From: Dehalococcoidia bacterium
Lineage (GTDB): Bacteria; Chloroflexota; Dehalococcoidia; GIF9; AB-539-J10
Assembly: GCA_016930935.1 (NCBI GenBank)
Contig: JAFGFT010000036.1
Location: 1 to 54,182 of the forward strand
Length of the DNA stretch: 54,182 bases
Direction of reading: 5' to 3'
Shown: one piece after another, positions 10,360 through 19,304 of the stretch
Layout of the letters: each line of letters starts with the position of its first letter
Numbering within the stretch: the stretch's first letter is position 1
Program-made: the position numbers and the translations under genes
The notes under the pieces: generated by a model
The model's input: only the letters and a program-made list of their open reading frames with translations
Database searches by the model: none
What the model was told of the DNA's origin: nothing

Positions 10360-11349
10360 GTGAAGGTACTTGTCACCTATCGGGATATTCCCGGCAAAGG
10401 ACTCATTGACGGACTTGGGCAGCGTTTCGACGTTCGCGTGAACCCGTCTTCAGACTACATGAGTAGAGAACAACTCTTGCGCGAGGTGGTGGATGTTGAC
10501 GGAATGGTGAGTTTGCTGAGCGAACGCATCGATGCGGAACTACTGGATGTGGCTCCCGCGCTTAAGGTGGTCACGAACTACGCGGTCGGGTACAACAACG
10601 TTGACGTGGCAGCGGCGACTGCACGGGGAGTGATGGTGACCAACACCCCGGATGTTGTGACGGACGCCACAGCGGACCTGGCGTGGGCCCTCCTCATGGC
10701 GGTAGCACGTGACGTGGTTGTGACCGACCGGTATACGAGATCTGGCAAATGGAAGCTGTGGCGGCCGGAAGCTTTCATGGCAGCTGATATCACGGGGACG
10801 ACGCTCGGGATTGTGGGTTTAGGGAGGATTGGACAGGCCATGGCTAAACGTGCCGCAGGGTTCGACATGAGAGTGCTGTACAGCGACGTCTCCCCCGCCC
10901 CTACAGCTATTGAGCAGCGCCTTGGTGTCACATTCGTGGACATGGATACGCTCCTGCGCGAGGCAGACTTTGTGACCTTGCACGTAGCATTGAATGATGC
11001 GACGTACCATCTTATTGACGAAACTGCATTGTCGAAGATGAAGTCATCAGCCTATCTGATCAATGCGTCGCGAGGTCCCGTGGTTGACGAGCGCGCACTC
11101 GTCAACGCACTTCGTTCACGGCGAATTGCGGGGGCTGCTCTGGATGTGTACGAGAATGAACCACGGCTTGCAGAGGGGCTCGCCGAATTGGACAACGTAA
11201 TTCTGATTCCCCACCTCGGCGCCAATTCCAGACGTACGCGAGAGCGTATGGCAGTCATAACGGTGGAGAATATGACAATCGCACTATCCGGCGGTGTACC
11301 GCCCAACCTCGTTAATCCGGAAGTCCTGCCGAATCGTCGGGTGCCCTAG
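10360..11349 (+). CDS. D-2-hydroxyacid dehydrogenase, glyoxylate/hydroxypyruvate reductase-like
   Basis: A 329-residue NAD(P)H-dependent dehydrogenase. It has the NAD-binding motif GLGRIGQAMAKRA near residue 152, the catalytic Arg in INASRGPVVDE, Glu in DVYENEPRL and His in PHLGAN. The segment VTNTPDVVTDATADLAWAL and the overall pattern match GyaR-type glyoxylate reductases. The GTG at 10360 is chosen because AAGGAGGG lies 7 bases before it and the product begins MKVLVTYRDIPGKG, as in the family; a longer ATG-started frame has no ribosome site. Its stop overlaps the convergent MFS gene stop by four bases (CTAG). The neighbouring carrier may import or export its organic-acid substrate. Confidence 0.88.
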   Translation: MKVLVTYRDIPGKGLIDGLGQRFDVRVNPSSDYMSREQLLREVVDVDGMVSLLSERIDAELLDVAPALKVVTNYAVGYNNVDVAAATARGVMVTNTPDVVTDATADLAWALLMAVARDVVVTDRYTRSGKWKLWRPEAFMAADITGTTLGIVGLGRIGQAMAKRAAGFDMRVLYSDVSPAPTAIEQRLGVTFVDMDTLLREADFVTLHVALNDATYHLIDETALSKMKSSAYLINASRGPVVDERALVNALRSRRIAGAALDVYENEPRLAEGLAELDNVILIPHLGANSRRTRERMAVITVENMTIALSGGVPPNLVNPEVLPNRRVP

Positions 11350-12614
11350 GAGGGAGAGGTGCCGGTGAGGGTGGCGTGGTGTTCAGTTTCGAGTTGATAG
11401 GCGGTCTTCTTCAGGGAAGCTACGAGCAGAAGGGCAGCGAGTGCCATGCCGATGAGGACAAGGAACGGCAGCCTGTAGCTGCCGAATACGTCGAAAGCTC
11501 TTCCTGTGAGGACAGGGCCGATGGCGCCTCCAATCCCATTGCCCGCCATTATGACGCCGAAAAGGGCGCCGTGTGAGACTGTGCCGAAGAGTTGGGCAAC
11601 AACCGGTGCTATCAGTGTGAAGAAGCCGCCGTGACTCAGTCCGTAGAGTATTGCGAAGACGTAGAGCATCCAGAGGGAATCCGCGACTTGCAGCCATACA
11701 AGGGCAAGGATGAGCGGGATGAAGCAAAGCAGGAGTGCTTTCTTCGACCCGAGACGGTCAATTGTCACTCCGATTAGAGCCCTTGCCACTATGCTCGTGG
11801 CCCCTATTAGGGAAAGGATTCCCGCAGCACCCGCTGTGGATACGCCCAGGTCGACCGCATGAGGAACGGTGTGCATCATGACGACCTCAGCAATGGTTGT
11901 AAGGAGAAGGTACGCAACGCACAGTGTCCGGAACTGGCTGACATGCAGCGCCTTCTTGAGGGTAGTGCCTTCCTCAGGCTTCTCTCCAATAGAGACCGTG
12001 TTTTCCGCACCGTAGGCTTTCAGGCCCATCTTGGACGGATCTCTCCGGAGGAACTGCGCAATGGTGACCAGTACAATGATGGCGATGCCGCCCAACACTA
12101 TATAGGCAGTCCTCCATCCGTGTGACTCTATGAGGTAGCTGGCGAAGAGAGGGGTTGCCATCATGCCGATGCCGGTCCCCACTTTCGCGATTCCTGTCAC
12201 AGTTCCCCTCTTCTTCGCGAACCAGCGTGCTATCGTCGAGAGGGGTACGACATCGGCAGCACTCATGCCAACAGCCATGATGATGTAGAAGAGATAGACC
12301 TGCCACAGGCCATTGACTCCTGACATCAACAGATAGCCCAGACCGAAGCAGAATCCGCCAATGGTCAGCGTGAGGCGCGGCCCGAATCTGTCCACCGTGG
12401 CGCCGGAGGGAAAGTTCATCAGTCCGACGATGAGCCAACCCATGGACGCCGCGCCGGCTACTTCGGCGCGGGTCCAGTCGAATTCGCTGATAAGTGGATT
12501 GAAGAATAGCCCGAAGCTACGATAGGTTCCCCAGAAGACAGCCTGAATGAGAAACCCGAGGCCGGCGATGACGTAGCCATAGTAGGGTCGCCGCGGTGCC
12601 AGGGTGTTAGTCAA
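11346..12614 (-). CDS. MFS transporter, oxalate/formate antiporter-like family (carrier A)
   Basis: A 422-residue, 12-helix major facilitator. It begins near PYYGYVIAGLGFLIQ and has the loop-2 motif GATVDRFGPRLT (MFS motif A) and a central WFAKKRGTVTGIAKVGTGIG block. That block is shared with two other carriers in this window (17795-19024 and 19305-20525). OFA-family members move small mono- or dicarboxylates, often by exchange or proton symport; the substrate is not readable. The start is a TTG with AGGTTGAG upstream. It converges on the hydroxyacid dehydrogenase with a 4-base overlap of stops. Confidence 0.85.
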   Translation of the reverse strand: MTNTLAPRRPYYGYVIAGLGFLIQAVFWGTYRSFGLFFNPLISEFDWTRAEVAGAASMGWLIVGLMNFPSGATVDRFGPRLTLTIGGFCFGLGYLLMSGVNGLWQVYLFYIIMAVGMSAADVVPLSTIARWFAKKRGTVTGIAKVGTGIGMMATPLFASYLIESHGWRTAYIVLGGIAIIVLVTIAQFLRRDPSKMGLKAYGAENTVSIGEKPEEGTTLKKALHVSQFRTLCVAYLLLTTIAEVVMMHTVPHAVDLGVSTAGAAGILSLIGATSIVARALIGVTIDRLGSKKALLLCFIPLILALVWLQVADSLWMLYVFAILYGLSHGGFFTLIAPVVAQLFGTVSHGALFGVIMAGNGIGGAIGPVLTGRAFDVFGSYRLPFLVLIGMALAALLLVASLKKTAYQLETEHHATLTGTSPS

Positions 12615-12650
12615 AATCTCAACCTGTCCCGGGATTCCCTGCGATTCATT

Positions 12651-13694
12651 TCAGGCAGCACCGCTGTCCTGCCACTCTTTCTTCAGTCTCCGGTAGTTCG
12701 CAACGTTCTCCGAGACCATCTCCCGAATCGGAAGCTGGTAGGGACAACGCTCCTCGCACAGGCCACAATTCGTGCATTCGGACGCTTTCTCCATGAGGTC
12801 GGCAATCCAGCCGGTGACCACGTTCTTCAGCGGCATGCGTTTCACCATCGTTGGGAATGACATGACGTTGGATATGGGGATGCCTGCGGTGCAGGGCTGA
12901 CAGTAGTCGCAGCGTCGGCAGAATCGGTTGCCTGTCTCTGTCCTTATGGTCGCTATCTCTGCATTCTCCTCATCTGTGAGTGTCCATGGGCCTTCCACGA
13001 TGCGGATAATCTCTTCGATCTCGTGGAGCTTCTCCACTCCCGCTATCGGCACCACGTTGGGGAATTGCAGCAGGTACTTGATGGCGAGCGTAGCCTTGCC
13101 AATCATGCCGCCGGCGAAGGGTTTCATTGCAATGAAGCCAACATCATGTTGCGCCGAGAGGGCGGCAAGTTCCTCTCCCAGCTCGTGTGCGATGAAGTTG
13201 AATGGATACATAATGGTCTCGAATCGACCGGTCTTGACGGCCTCTTTCGCCACGTCTATCTGGTGAGAGGTGATGCCTATGTGCTTCACCTTACCCTCTC
13301 GCTTCGCCTTCTCCACTATGGGGAATGGACCGTTGGGGTCAAGCACTTTCTCAAGGTCGGGGAAGCTGCTCACATTGTGGAACTGATAGAGGTCGATAGA
13401 ATCAACCTTGAGCATCTCAAGACTCTGTGCGAGATGTGCTTCGATCCCTTCTGGAGTCCTGCTCTGAGATTTTGTGGAGATGACGACGTTTCCGTTCCAT
13501 CCCGCGAGTGCCTCACCCATTCTCCCTTCGCTGGTGCTGTAGGCATTGGCGGTGTCGAGGTACGTAACGCCAAGGTCAAGGCAGCGTTTTACCACTGCAA
13601 TTGCGTCATCAGCATCCAGCCGCTGGATGGGAATTGCTCCGAAGCCGACACGCGAAACCATGAGGCCGGTCTTTCCAAGTCGTATTGTTTCCAT
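12651..13694 (-). CDS. Aldo/keto reductase with C-terminal 4Fe-4S ferredoxin domain
   Basis: A 347-residue oxidoreductase. Residues 1-260 form an AKR barrel: LGKTGLMVSRVGFGAIP, the tetrad Asp-Tyr in YLDTANAYSTSE, Lys in VISTKSQ and His in LYQFHN. The C-terminus carries an iron-sulfur region with CRRCDYCQPC (about 259-268) and a CTNCGLCEERCPYQLP cluster motif. This matches the YhdN/Fe-S AKR group of anaerobes, whose electron partners are mostly unknown. The ATG at 13694 follows AGGAGGAACA. It is upstream of and co-directional with MFS carrier A (36-base gap), so they probably form an operon. Confidence 0.87.
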   Translation of the reverse strand: METIRLGKTGLMVSRVGFGAIPIQRLDADDAIAVVKRCLDLGVTYLDTANAYSTSEGRMGEALAGWNGNVVISTKSQSRTPEGIEAHLAQSLEMLKVDSIDLYQFHNVSSFPDLEKVLDPNGPFPIVEKAKREGKVKHIGITSHQIDVAKEAVKTGRFETIMYPFNFIAHELGEELAALSAQHDVGFIAMKPFAGGMIGKATLAIKYLLQFPNVVPIAGVEKLHEIEEIIRIVEGPWTLTDEENAEIATIRTETGNRFCRRCDYCQPCTAGIPISNVMSFPTMVKRMPLKNVVTGWIADLMEKASECTNCGLCEERCPYQLPIREMVSENVANYRRLKKEWQDSGAA

Positions 13695-13918
13695 TGTTCC
13701 TCCTGCTTGGCGATTTCCAGTTCAGGGTAGCCCGTTCTCCAGTATACAGGGTGGAGATTATCTTGTACTTCTAGCTGTTGCGCAACGTGAAGATTGAGGC
13801 GCTGGTAGTATTGCGCAGTGCAGACGTGATGAGGTAGCGACCGCGGCGAAATCCTCTCTTTGTCGGCTTCTCCGGTGCACTGGTCGTGTTCCCGAATACT
13901 CCACCTATGGAACAGGGT

Positions 13919-13946
13919 TTGCACCGAACTATCCTTATGGTATGAT
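13919..13946 (+). promoter_or_regulatory. Promoter of the dtxR-like/feoAB operon
   Basis: A -35 TTGCAC (13919-13924), a 16-base spacer and a -10 TATGAT (13941-13946) are visible. This is one of the better sigma-70 matches in the window. It lies 54 bases before the chosen GTG start of the regulator and directly abuts the palindrome at 13949-13964. Confidence 0.65.
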
Positions 13947-13948
13947 AT

Positions 13949-13964
13949 GTTAGTCATGACTAAC
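13949..13964. promoter_or_regulatory. Perfect 16-base palindrome, candidate DtxR-family operator
   Basis: GTTAGTCATGACTAAC reads identically on both strands and sits right after the -10 box, over the predicted transcription start. The TTAG...CTAA ends recall the DtxR/IdeR-type box. It lies directly upstream of a DtxR-family gene and feoAB, so iron-dependent autorepression is the simplest reading. Confidence 0.65.
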
Positions 13965-14000
13965 AATGGACGTGAGAATAGTCAGGCAGGGACACATACC

Positions 14001-14516
14001 GTGAAGCAGGATGATAGTGGACGCGGAGTGAGGCCCCCGGTGCGTCATCGGAGTCCCAGCATGGAGGACTACCTTGAGGCGATGCGGACCCTCGCGGATG
14101 AGTTCGGGGCGGTACGTGTCACTCAACTCAGTGATGCGCTGAACGTCAGCAAACCAAGTGTGACGGCGGCAGTTGCACGACTTGTGGCTGAGAACCTGGT
14201 GAAACACGAGAAGTATGGTTTGATAGAGCTCACACCGCGAGGCAGATTGGTTGCTGACGATGTGTGGAGGAGGCATGAAGCCCTGTGGACATTCCTGACA
14301 GAGATTCTTGGAGTCTCCGAGCAGGTGGCAGAACGGGAAGCGTGTCAACTGGAGCACTATCTGAGTCCGGATACCAGTAAGAGGCTGGGGCAGTTCGTTG
14401 GTTTTGTCCTTGAAGGTGATGGGGGGCGCCCCACGTGGCTGGAAGAGTTTTTTGAAAGCATCAAGCATGCCGAGACGGACTCTGGTTTGGGTAAGAATGG
14501 CAGTGGGAAGAGTTGA
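14001..14516 (+). CDS. DtxR/MntR-family metal-dependent transcriptional repressor
   Basis: A 171-residue two-domain regulator. The N-terminal winged helix is MEDYLEAMRTL...VRVTQLSDALNVSKPSVTAAVARL. The dimerisation and metal-binding domain has WRRHEALWTFL and the ligand cluster EACQLEH. The Cys and Glu-His there match the DtxR-type ligands, favouring iron. No C-terminal SH3/FeoA domain is present, as in short family members. The GTG at 14001 is preferred because upstream in-frame ATGs overlap the promoter and operator and would precede the transcript start. It is followed after 27 bases by feoA, so it most likely controls ferrous iron uptake. Confidence 0.85.
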   Translation: MKQDDSGRGVRPPVRHRSPSMEDYLEAMRTLADEFGAVRVTQLSDALNVSKPSVTAAVARLVAENLVKHEKYGLIELTPRGRLVADDVWRRHEALWTFLTEILGVSEQVAEREACQLEHYLSPDTSKRLGQFVGFVLEGDGGRPTWLEEFFESIKHAETDSGLGKNGSGKS

Positions 14517-14543
14517 CGCTCGCATGCAGAGGGAGAATACGAC

Positions 14544-14825
14544 GTGTTTGGATGGTTGAGAAGAAAGCATAGTCTATTTGCCCGGGGCGACGTAGTCACA
14601 TTGGTGGCTATGAGTCCCGGTGAGTCCGGCGTTATCGTCGATGTACGAGGGGGGAGGAGGATGGAGGAGCGGCTTGCCGCACTCGGCGTGCGGAGCGGCA
14701 AGAGAATCAAGAAGGTGAGTTCCATGCTTCTCAGGGGGCCAATCACCATAGAGGTGGATCGCTCGCAGGTGGCAATCGGGTTCCACACCGCTGCGAGAAT
14801 ACTCGTCGATGTGAGCGTGAAATGA
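14544..14825 (+). CDS. feoA: FeoA-domain ferrous iron transport protein
   Basis: A small (93-residue) SH3-like FeoA protein: GESGVIVDVRGG, RLAALGVRSGKRIKKV and a C-terminal EVDRSQVAIGFHTAARI block. FeoA associates with FeoB at the membrane and modulates transport. The start is GTG at 14544 with an AGAGGGA site upstream. The stop TGA overlaps the feoB ATG (ATGA), giving tight coupling. Confidence 0.9.
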   Translation: MFGWLRRKHSLFARGDVVTLVAMSPGESGVIVDVRGGRRMEERLAALGVRSGKRIKKVSSMLLRGPITIEVDRSQVAIGFHTAARILVDVSVK

Positions 14826-16528
14826 GGGTGCTGCTCATGGGCAACCCCAACGTGGGCAAGAGCGTTGTCTTCTCCCGTCTGACGGGCGTCAGGGTCATGT
14901 CTTCCAACTATCCCGGAACCACGGTGAACTACACTGAAGGCAGGATGAAGGTTGGGGATGAGGAGGCGCAGGTCATCGATGTACCTGGCAGCTACACTCT
15001 GGACCCGACGTGTGAGGCGGAGGAAGTTGCTGTCCGGATGCTCGAACTCGGTGACGTAGTCATCAACGTCGTTGACGCCACGAACCTGGAGAGGAATCTG
15101 TTTCTCACGCTACAGCTGATTGAGCGCAAAGTCCCCGTTGTGGTTGCCCTGAACATGTGGGATGACACGAGGCATCGTGGCATCACAATAGACCTTGAGA
15201 AGCTGCACGAAGAGCTCGGAGTCCCCGTGATTCCGACAGTTGCGGTCTCAGGCCAGGGAATCAAGGAGTTGGTTGAATCTCTACCGGACGCAGTGGCAGG
15301 TAGCCACCCGGAGAGAACCCGTGAAGAGCGCTGGGCTGCGGTAGGTCACGTGACGGACAGCGTTCAGGTCATCAGCCATCGACATCACACATGGCTGGAG
15401 AGACTCTCTGATGCGACTGTGAAGCCTGTGCAGGGTGGTGCAATTGCTCTCGGAGTCCTTGTGCTCAGCTTCGCTGCAATACGCATGATAGGAGAATCGC
15501 TTATCAGGTGGGTGATAGACCCGGCATATGAGACGTTGTGGATGCCTGTTGTGCAGCGCGTGAGCGATTCACTGGGAGCAGATGGAGTTCTCCACGCGGT
15601 TCTCATAGGGCGGGTATCCGGCGGGACGATTGACCCTGTCGAGTCCTTCGGTCTTCTCTCAAGTGGCGTATATGTCCCGCTGGCGATGGTACTGCCCTAC
15701 ATTGTGAGCTTTTATCTGATTCTTGGTCTGATGGAAGATGTCGGTTACCTGCCCAGGCTGGCAGTGCTGCTCGACTCTGCGATGCACCGGTTGGGATTAC
15801 ATGGCTACGCGATAATACCGACGTTGCTTGGTCTTGGCTGTAATGTGCCGGCGGTTCTTGCCACACGCATTCTTGAGAGCAGGAGAGAGAGGTTCATCGC
15901 TGCAACCCTGGTTGCCGTCGCGGTGCCCTGCGCTTCTCTGCAGGCTGTTGTTCTTGGACTTGTCGGCAATTTCGGCTACCGCTACGTGCTGATCGTCTAC
16001 GGGACATTGCTGCTGGTCTGGTTGATACTCGGGACGATACTGAATCGGATGATGAAGGGATTCAGTCCCGAACTGCTGATTGAGATTCCCCGCTATCGGT
16101 GGCCGTTGTTCGAGCCGGTATGCGCGAAACTCTGGGGACGGGTCCGTGGTTTCCTTCGGGAAGCACTTCCCGTGTTTCTTGTCGCAATCCTCGCTATCAA
16201 CCTGCTCTATCTTGCAGGTGCATTTGACGCAATTGCGCGGATTGCCGCCCCCGTAGTGACGCAGCTTCTGGGCCTGCCTCCCGAGGCAGTGGTTGCACTG
16301 CTGGTTGGTTTCCTCAGAAAGGATGTTGCGCTTGGCTTGTTGGCGCCTCTCTCCCTGACCGCAGGCCAGTATGTCGTCGCGGCGGTCGTACTCGCCATGT
16401 TCTTTCCGTGTGTGGCGACATTTGCTGTTATGTTCCGGGAACTGGGAGCGAAGGACACGGCCAAGTCTGCGGCAGTAATGCTGGTGTCAGCACTGTCGGT
16501 CGGCGCGATACTCAACGCCATTCTCTGA
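14822..16528 (+). CDS. feoB: Ferrous iron transporter FeoB
   Basis: A 568-residue inner-membrane Fe2+ transporter. The N-terminal G domain shows G1 GNPNVGKS, G2-region NYPGTTV, G3 DVPGSYTL and G4 NMWD. The membrane region has two gate-type blocks, including LGLGCNVPAV and VGFLRKDVALGLLAPLS. It is shorter than E. coli FeoB (773) but within the range of compact bacterial forms. It is the last gene of the regulator-feoA-feoB operon and probably repressed by iron through the upstream operator. Confidence 0.93.
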   Translation: MRVLLMGNPNVGKSVVFSRLTGVRVMSSNYPGTTVNYTEGRMKVGDEEAQVIDVPGSYTLDPTCEAEEVAVRMLELGDVVINVVDATNLERNLFLTLQLIERKVPVVVALNMWDDTRHRGITIDLEKLHEELGVPVIPTVAVSGQGIKELVESLPDAVAGSHPERTREERWAAVGHVTDSVQVISHRHHTWLERLSDATVKPVQGGAIALGVLVLSFAAIRMIGESLIRWVIDPAYETLWMPVVQRVSDSLGADGVLHAVLIGRVSGGTIDPVESFGLLSSGVYVPLAMVLPYIVSFYLILGLMEDVGYLPRLAVLLDSAMHRLGLHGYAIIPTLLGLGCNVPAVLATRILESRRERFIAATLVAVAVPCASLQAVVLGLVGNFGYRYVLIVYGTLLLVWLILGTILNRMMKGFSPELLIEIPRYRWPLFEPVCAKLWGRVRGFLREALPVFLVAILAINLLYLAGAFDAIARIAAPVVTQLLGLPPEAVVALLVGFLRKDVALGLLAPLSLTAGQYVVAAVVLAMFFPCVATFAVMFRELGAKDTAKSAAVMLVSALSVGAILNAIL

Positions 16529-16733
16529 ATACTCGCGGCATCTGGCGGGAGTAGTCCTCCTGGCTTGGTGTTCCGTTCACGCTTTGCCGATGAGGATTCA
16601 TCCACGTTGCCCTGCCGACGTTCGGAAGGAACTCCACAAGTCGCGTGCTCGTTTTGACTGCTGTCACTTCAGCGCTAGAATTGTGGACAGCCTGTCGTTT
16701 CGCATTGAATCGAGTCGGTGGGTGGTGAGTATC

Positions 16734-17651
16734 ATGCCAAAGAAGAGCAACGTCATCTATTCAGCACATCCGGAATTGCGTCAGCCCCACATGATTGTGG
16801 CATTGAACGGGTGGGTTGATGGGGGTGAGTCTGCAACAGGAAGTCTTCGTTTTCTGCGCAGAAAACTGCGTCCATTGAAGCTGGCAGAGATACCTGCCAG
16901 TCACTTTCAGGTCTGCCAGATGCCCGGCGAATTGTCGCTGCGTCCCTACTCAAGGATCGAGGAGGGGCTTCTGAAAGAATACCGGTCTCAACGCAATACC
17001 TTCTATTTCTGGGTCAACCCTGAGGGCGACAGGGATGTGATTCTATTCAATGGATCAGAACCCAATCTGAACTGGGAAGAGTATGCGGCTGCAATCCTTG
17101 AAGTGGTGAGAGAGTTTGGTGTTGCCCGCATCTACATGCTCGGTGGAGTGCTGGACAGGATTCCTCACACTCGTGAACCAAATGTGACGTGTGCCTGCAC
17201 AGACCTTGCGCTACGAGATGAACTGGCGGAACATGGCATTGAGCCCCTCAGCTATGAGGGTCCCGGCGGCATCAGGACAACACTGCTCTATCTGAGCCAG
17301 AAGTTGCATGTCGAGATGGCCGTGCTCCACGCGCGTGTAACCTACTATCCGGAGTTCAATGTGGTGATAGCTCGCAACCCGAGAGCGATTCGTGCTCTGG
17401 TCAGGCGGTTGGTGAATCTTCTCTCACTGAACATAGACTTCGACGAGCTTGATCGTGAGGTCCAGGAATTCGAGCGTCGAATCACCTACATGGCTTTGCA
17501 GAACCACGAATTTCAGGCGTATATCGAGGCGATGGAGAAGGAGTATTCCGAATCCGAAACGCCCGATTCCTCGCGAGCGCAGGCGGAGGATGCGATTCAG
17601 GCGGTGGAAGAACTCCTGCGGGGTCATCTGGACGATGAGAGCTTGCGGTAG
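16734..17651 (+). CDS. PAC2-family (proteasome assembly chaperone-like) protein
   Basis: A 305-residue soluble protein of the PAC2 superfamily. It has PHMIVALNGWVDGGESATGSLRFL at the N-terminus, an Ala/Gly-rich central core with YMLGGVLDRIPHTREP, and GPGGIRTTLLYLSQKLHVEMAVLHAR. The C-terminal ~70 residues are helical and charged. Bacterial PAC2 proteins occur mainly in actinobacteria and Chloroflexota; their role is unproven. The ATG at 16734 is preceded by GGTGGTGAG; a longer frame starting at 16584 has no family-like sequence and is rejected. It appears monocistronic. Confidence 0.8.
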   Translation: MPKKSNVIYSAHPELRQPHMIVALNGWVDGGESATGSLRFLRRKLRPLKLAEIPASHFQVCQMPGELSLRPYSRIEEGLLKEYRSQRNTFYFWVNPEGDRDVILFNGSEPNLNWEEYAAAILEVVREFGVARIYMLGGVLDRIPHTREPNVTCACTDLALRDELAEHGIEPLSYEGPGGIRTTLLYLSQKLHVEMAVLHARVTYYPEFNVVIARNPRAIRALVRRLVNLLSLNIDFDELDREVQEFERRITYMALQNHEFQAYIEAMEKEYSESETPDSSRAQAEDAIQAVEELLRGHLDDESLR

Positions 17652-17713
17652 CTTCGCGTGCACTCCCGGTTCTGTCCTGTTTGAAGAGTCGATGCATCCA
17701 GCGTGGCATGCAA

Positions 17714-17730
17714 GGCGCGGCTGCCGCGCC
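17714..17730. repeat. Short GC-rich hairpin GGCGCGG-CTG-CCGCGCC
   Basis: A perfect 7-base stem with a 3-base loop lies 63 bases after the PAC2 stop. No U-run follows, so it is at best a weak terminator. Confidence 0.35.
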
Positions 17731-17794
17731 GACACCTATCGAAGACCTTCCGTAGCCTGATAGACTTGGCTGTGTCTCCGCACGGAGCATCACA

Positions 17795-19024
17795 GTGAAG
17801 ACTCGCAACTATTACGGCTACACCATAGTTGAAGCATGTTTCTTCATGCAGGGTGTCGCCATTGGTGCGTTGACAACCTACGGTGTCTTTTTCAAGTATC
17901 TCCAGGCTGAGTTCGGTTGGTCGCGTGCGTTTATATCAGGAGCCTCGTCCGTCGTACTTGTCGTCATGGGGATATTCGGAGTGCTCTTAGGAAGACTGAA
18001 CGACAGTCTCGGTCCTCGCCGCATCCTTCTCGTGTCCGGCCTGGTCCTGGGTGGGGGCTACCTGCTGATGTCCCATCTTCACTCAGGCTGGCAACTCTAC
18101 GTGTTCTACGGTGTGCTCGTCGGTATCGGGTTGAGCTCACACGACATAGTGACGTTGTCCACAGTTGCCCGTTGGTTCAGGAAGCGCCGCGGCATGATGA
18201 CCGGCATCGTGAAGGCAGGCACGGGCACAGGGCAGTTCCTTATTCCGCTGATTGCGAGTGCACTCATTCTGGCCTATGGCTGGCGCACCACGTACCTTGT
18301 GATTGGTGCCGTCATCCTGGTCGTCTACATAATCGCATCGCGCCTTGTGAAACGATCTCCCGATGTGATGGGGTTGCTCCCGGACGGTGGGGTGGAGCCG
18401 GAAGAGGGAGATGCGCAAGCAACGGGTCTCTTTCTCGGCCAGGCACTCAGAACACCGCAATTGTGGCTCTGCTCTCTGGCGTACCCCTGCGTCACGTTCA
18501 GTTCAATGACAGTTCTCGTGCACATCGTCCCATACGGCACTGACATGGGAATGTCGGCGACGAAAGCTGCGGCGGTGCTGTCTACAATTGGTGCCGTCAG
18601 TGTTGCGGGACGAATCACGATGGGGACGATAGGCGACCGCATCGGCAGTCGCAAGTCCTTCCTCCTGTGCTTCGTCTTTCTCATCAGTGCCCTCGTTTGG
18701 ATTCAGTTTGCCAGCGCGGGGTGGATGCTGTTTGTGTTCGCGGTGGTGTACGGCTTTGCCCATGGCGGCTTCTACACCGTGCTATCACCAACCGTGGCTG
18801 AGTTGTTTGGACTGAGGGCACACGGGGCCATCTTTGGCTTTGTTTACTTCTGGGGGACACTCGGAGGAGCGCTCGGCCCGGTGGTCGCGGGGGGGATATT
18901 CGATGCGCTTCAGTCGTACGATATGGCGTTCGCGCTCCTGCTTGGTCTGGGGGTGCTTTCGCTTCTGCTCATGCTCCGTGTCAGGCCGGTCAAAGAAGCC
19001 TCGCAATCGGCCGCTATCGCATGA
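17795..19024 (+). CDS. MFS transporter, oxalate/formate antiporter-like family (carrier B)
   Basis: A 409-residue, 12-helix carrier. It has NYYGYTIVEACFFMQG at the start, motif A-like GRLNDSLGPRRIL, and RWFRKRRGMMTGIVKAGTGTGQ after helix 4. The late block RAHGAIFGFVYFWGTLGGALGPVVAG is shared with its downstream neighbour. It is closely related to carrier C, 281 bases further on. The start is GTG at 17795 with CGGAG eight bases before it. Likely substrates are small organic acids; no enzyme partner is adjacent. Confidence 0.85.
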   Translation: MKTRNYYGYTIVEACFFMQGVAIGALTTYGVFFKYLQAEFGWSRAFISGASSVVLVVMGIFGVLLGRLNDSLGPRRILLVSGLVLGGGYLLMSHLHSGWQLYVFYGVLVGIGLSSHDIVTLSTVARWFRKRRGMMTGIVKAGTGTGQFLIPLIASALILAYGWRTTYLVIGAVILVVYIIASRLVKRSPDVMGLLPDGGVEPEEGDAQATGLFLGQALRTPQLWLCSLAYPCVTFSSMTVLVHIVPYGTDMGMSATKAAAVLSTIGAVSVAGRITMGTIGDRIGSRKSFLLCFVFLISALVWIQFASAGWMLFVFAVVYGFAHGGFYTVLSPTVAELFGLRAHGAIFGFVYFWGTLGGALGPVVAGGIFDALQSYDMAFALLLGLGVLSLLLMLRVRPVKEASQSAAIA

Positions 19025-19304
19025 CATCGAGAGCTGTGTAACCTTGCATGCCACCTCGCTGCTGTGACGAAGCCCTTCATTGTGTATCATTGGCACTCGA
19101 GCATAATGAAAGGAGAGTCACGTGAAACTCCGGCAGACCGCACTTGTCTAACGACACAGGACATCGACATTCTGGCGCACTCTTGCCTTGAAGGGACGGT
19201 ACCCTTTGACGGGCTCGGCTTGGCAGGGGACATCGCCGATGTGAGGTCTCGTGTCTAGTCTTGCGGCAAGCCTGATTGGACGCACGTACTATGGCGCGAA
19301 CTGA
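19025..19304 (+). other. Intergenic region between tandem carriers, with a candidate short leader frame
   Basis: Within this 280-base gap a TTGTGT (19080) and CATAAT (19102) pair with 16-base spacing could be a promoter. It is followed by AAAGGAGAG and a GTG (19122) that opens only nine codons before TAA at 19149-19151. This may be a leader peptide or the remnant start of a decayed gene. I see no conserved protein in any frame. Confidence 0.3.
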
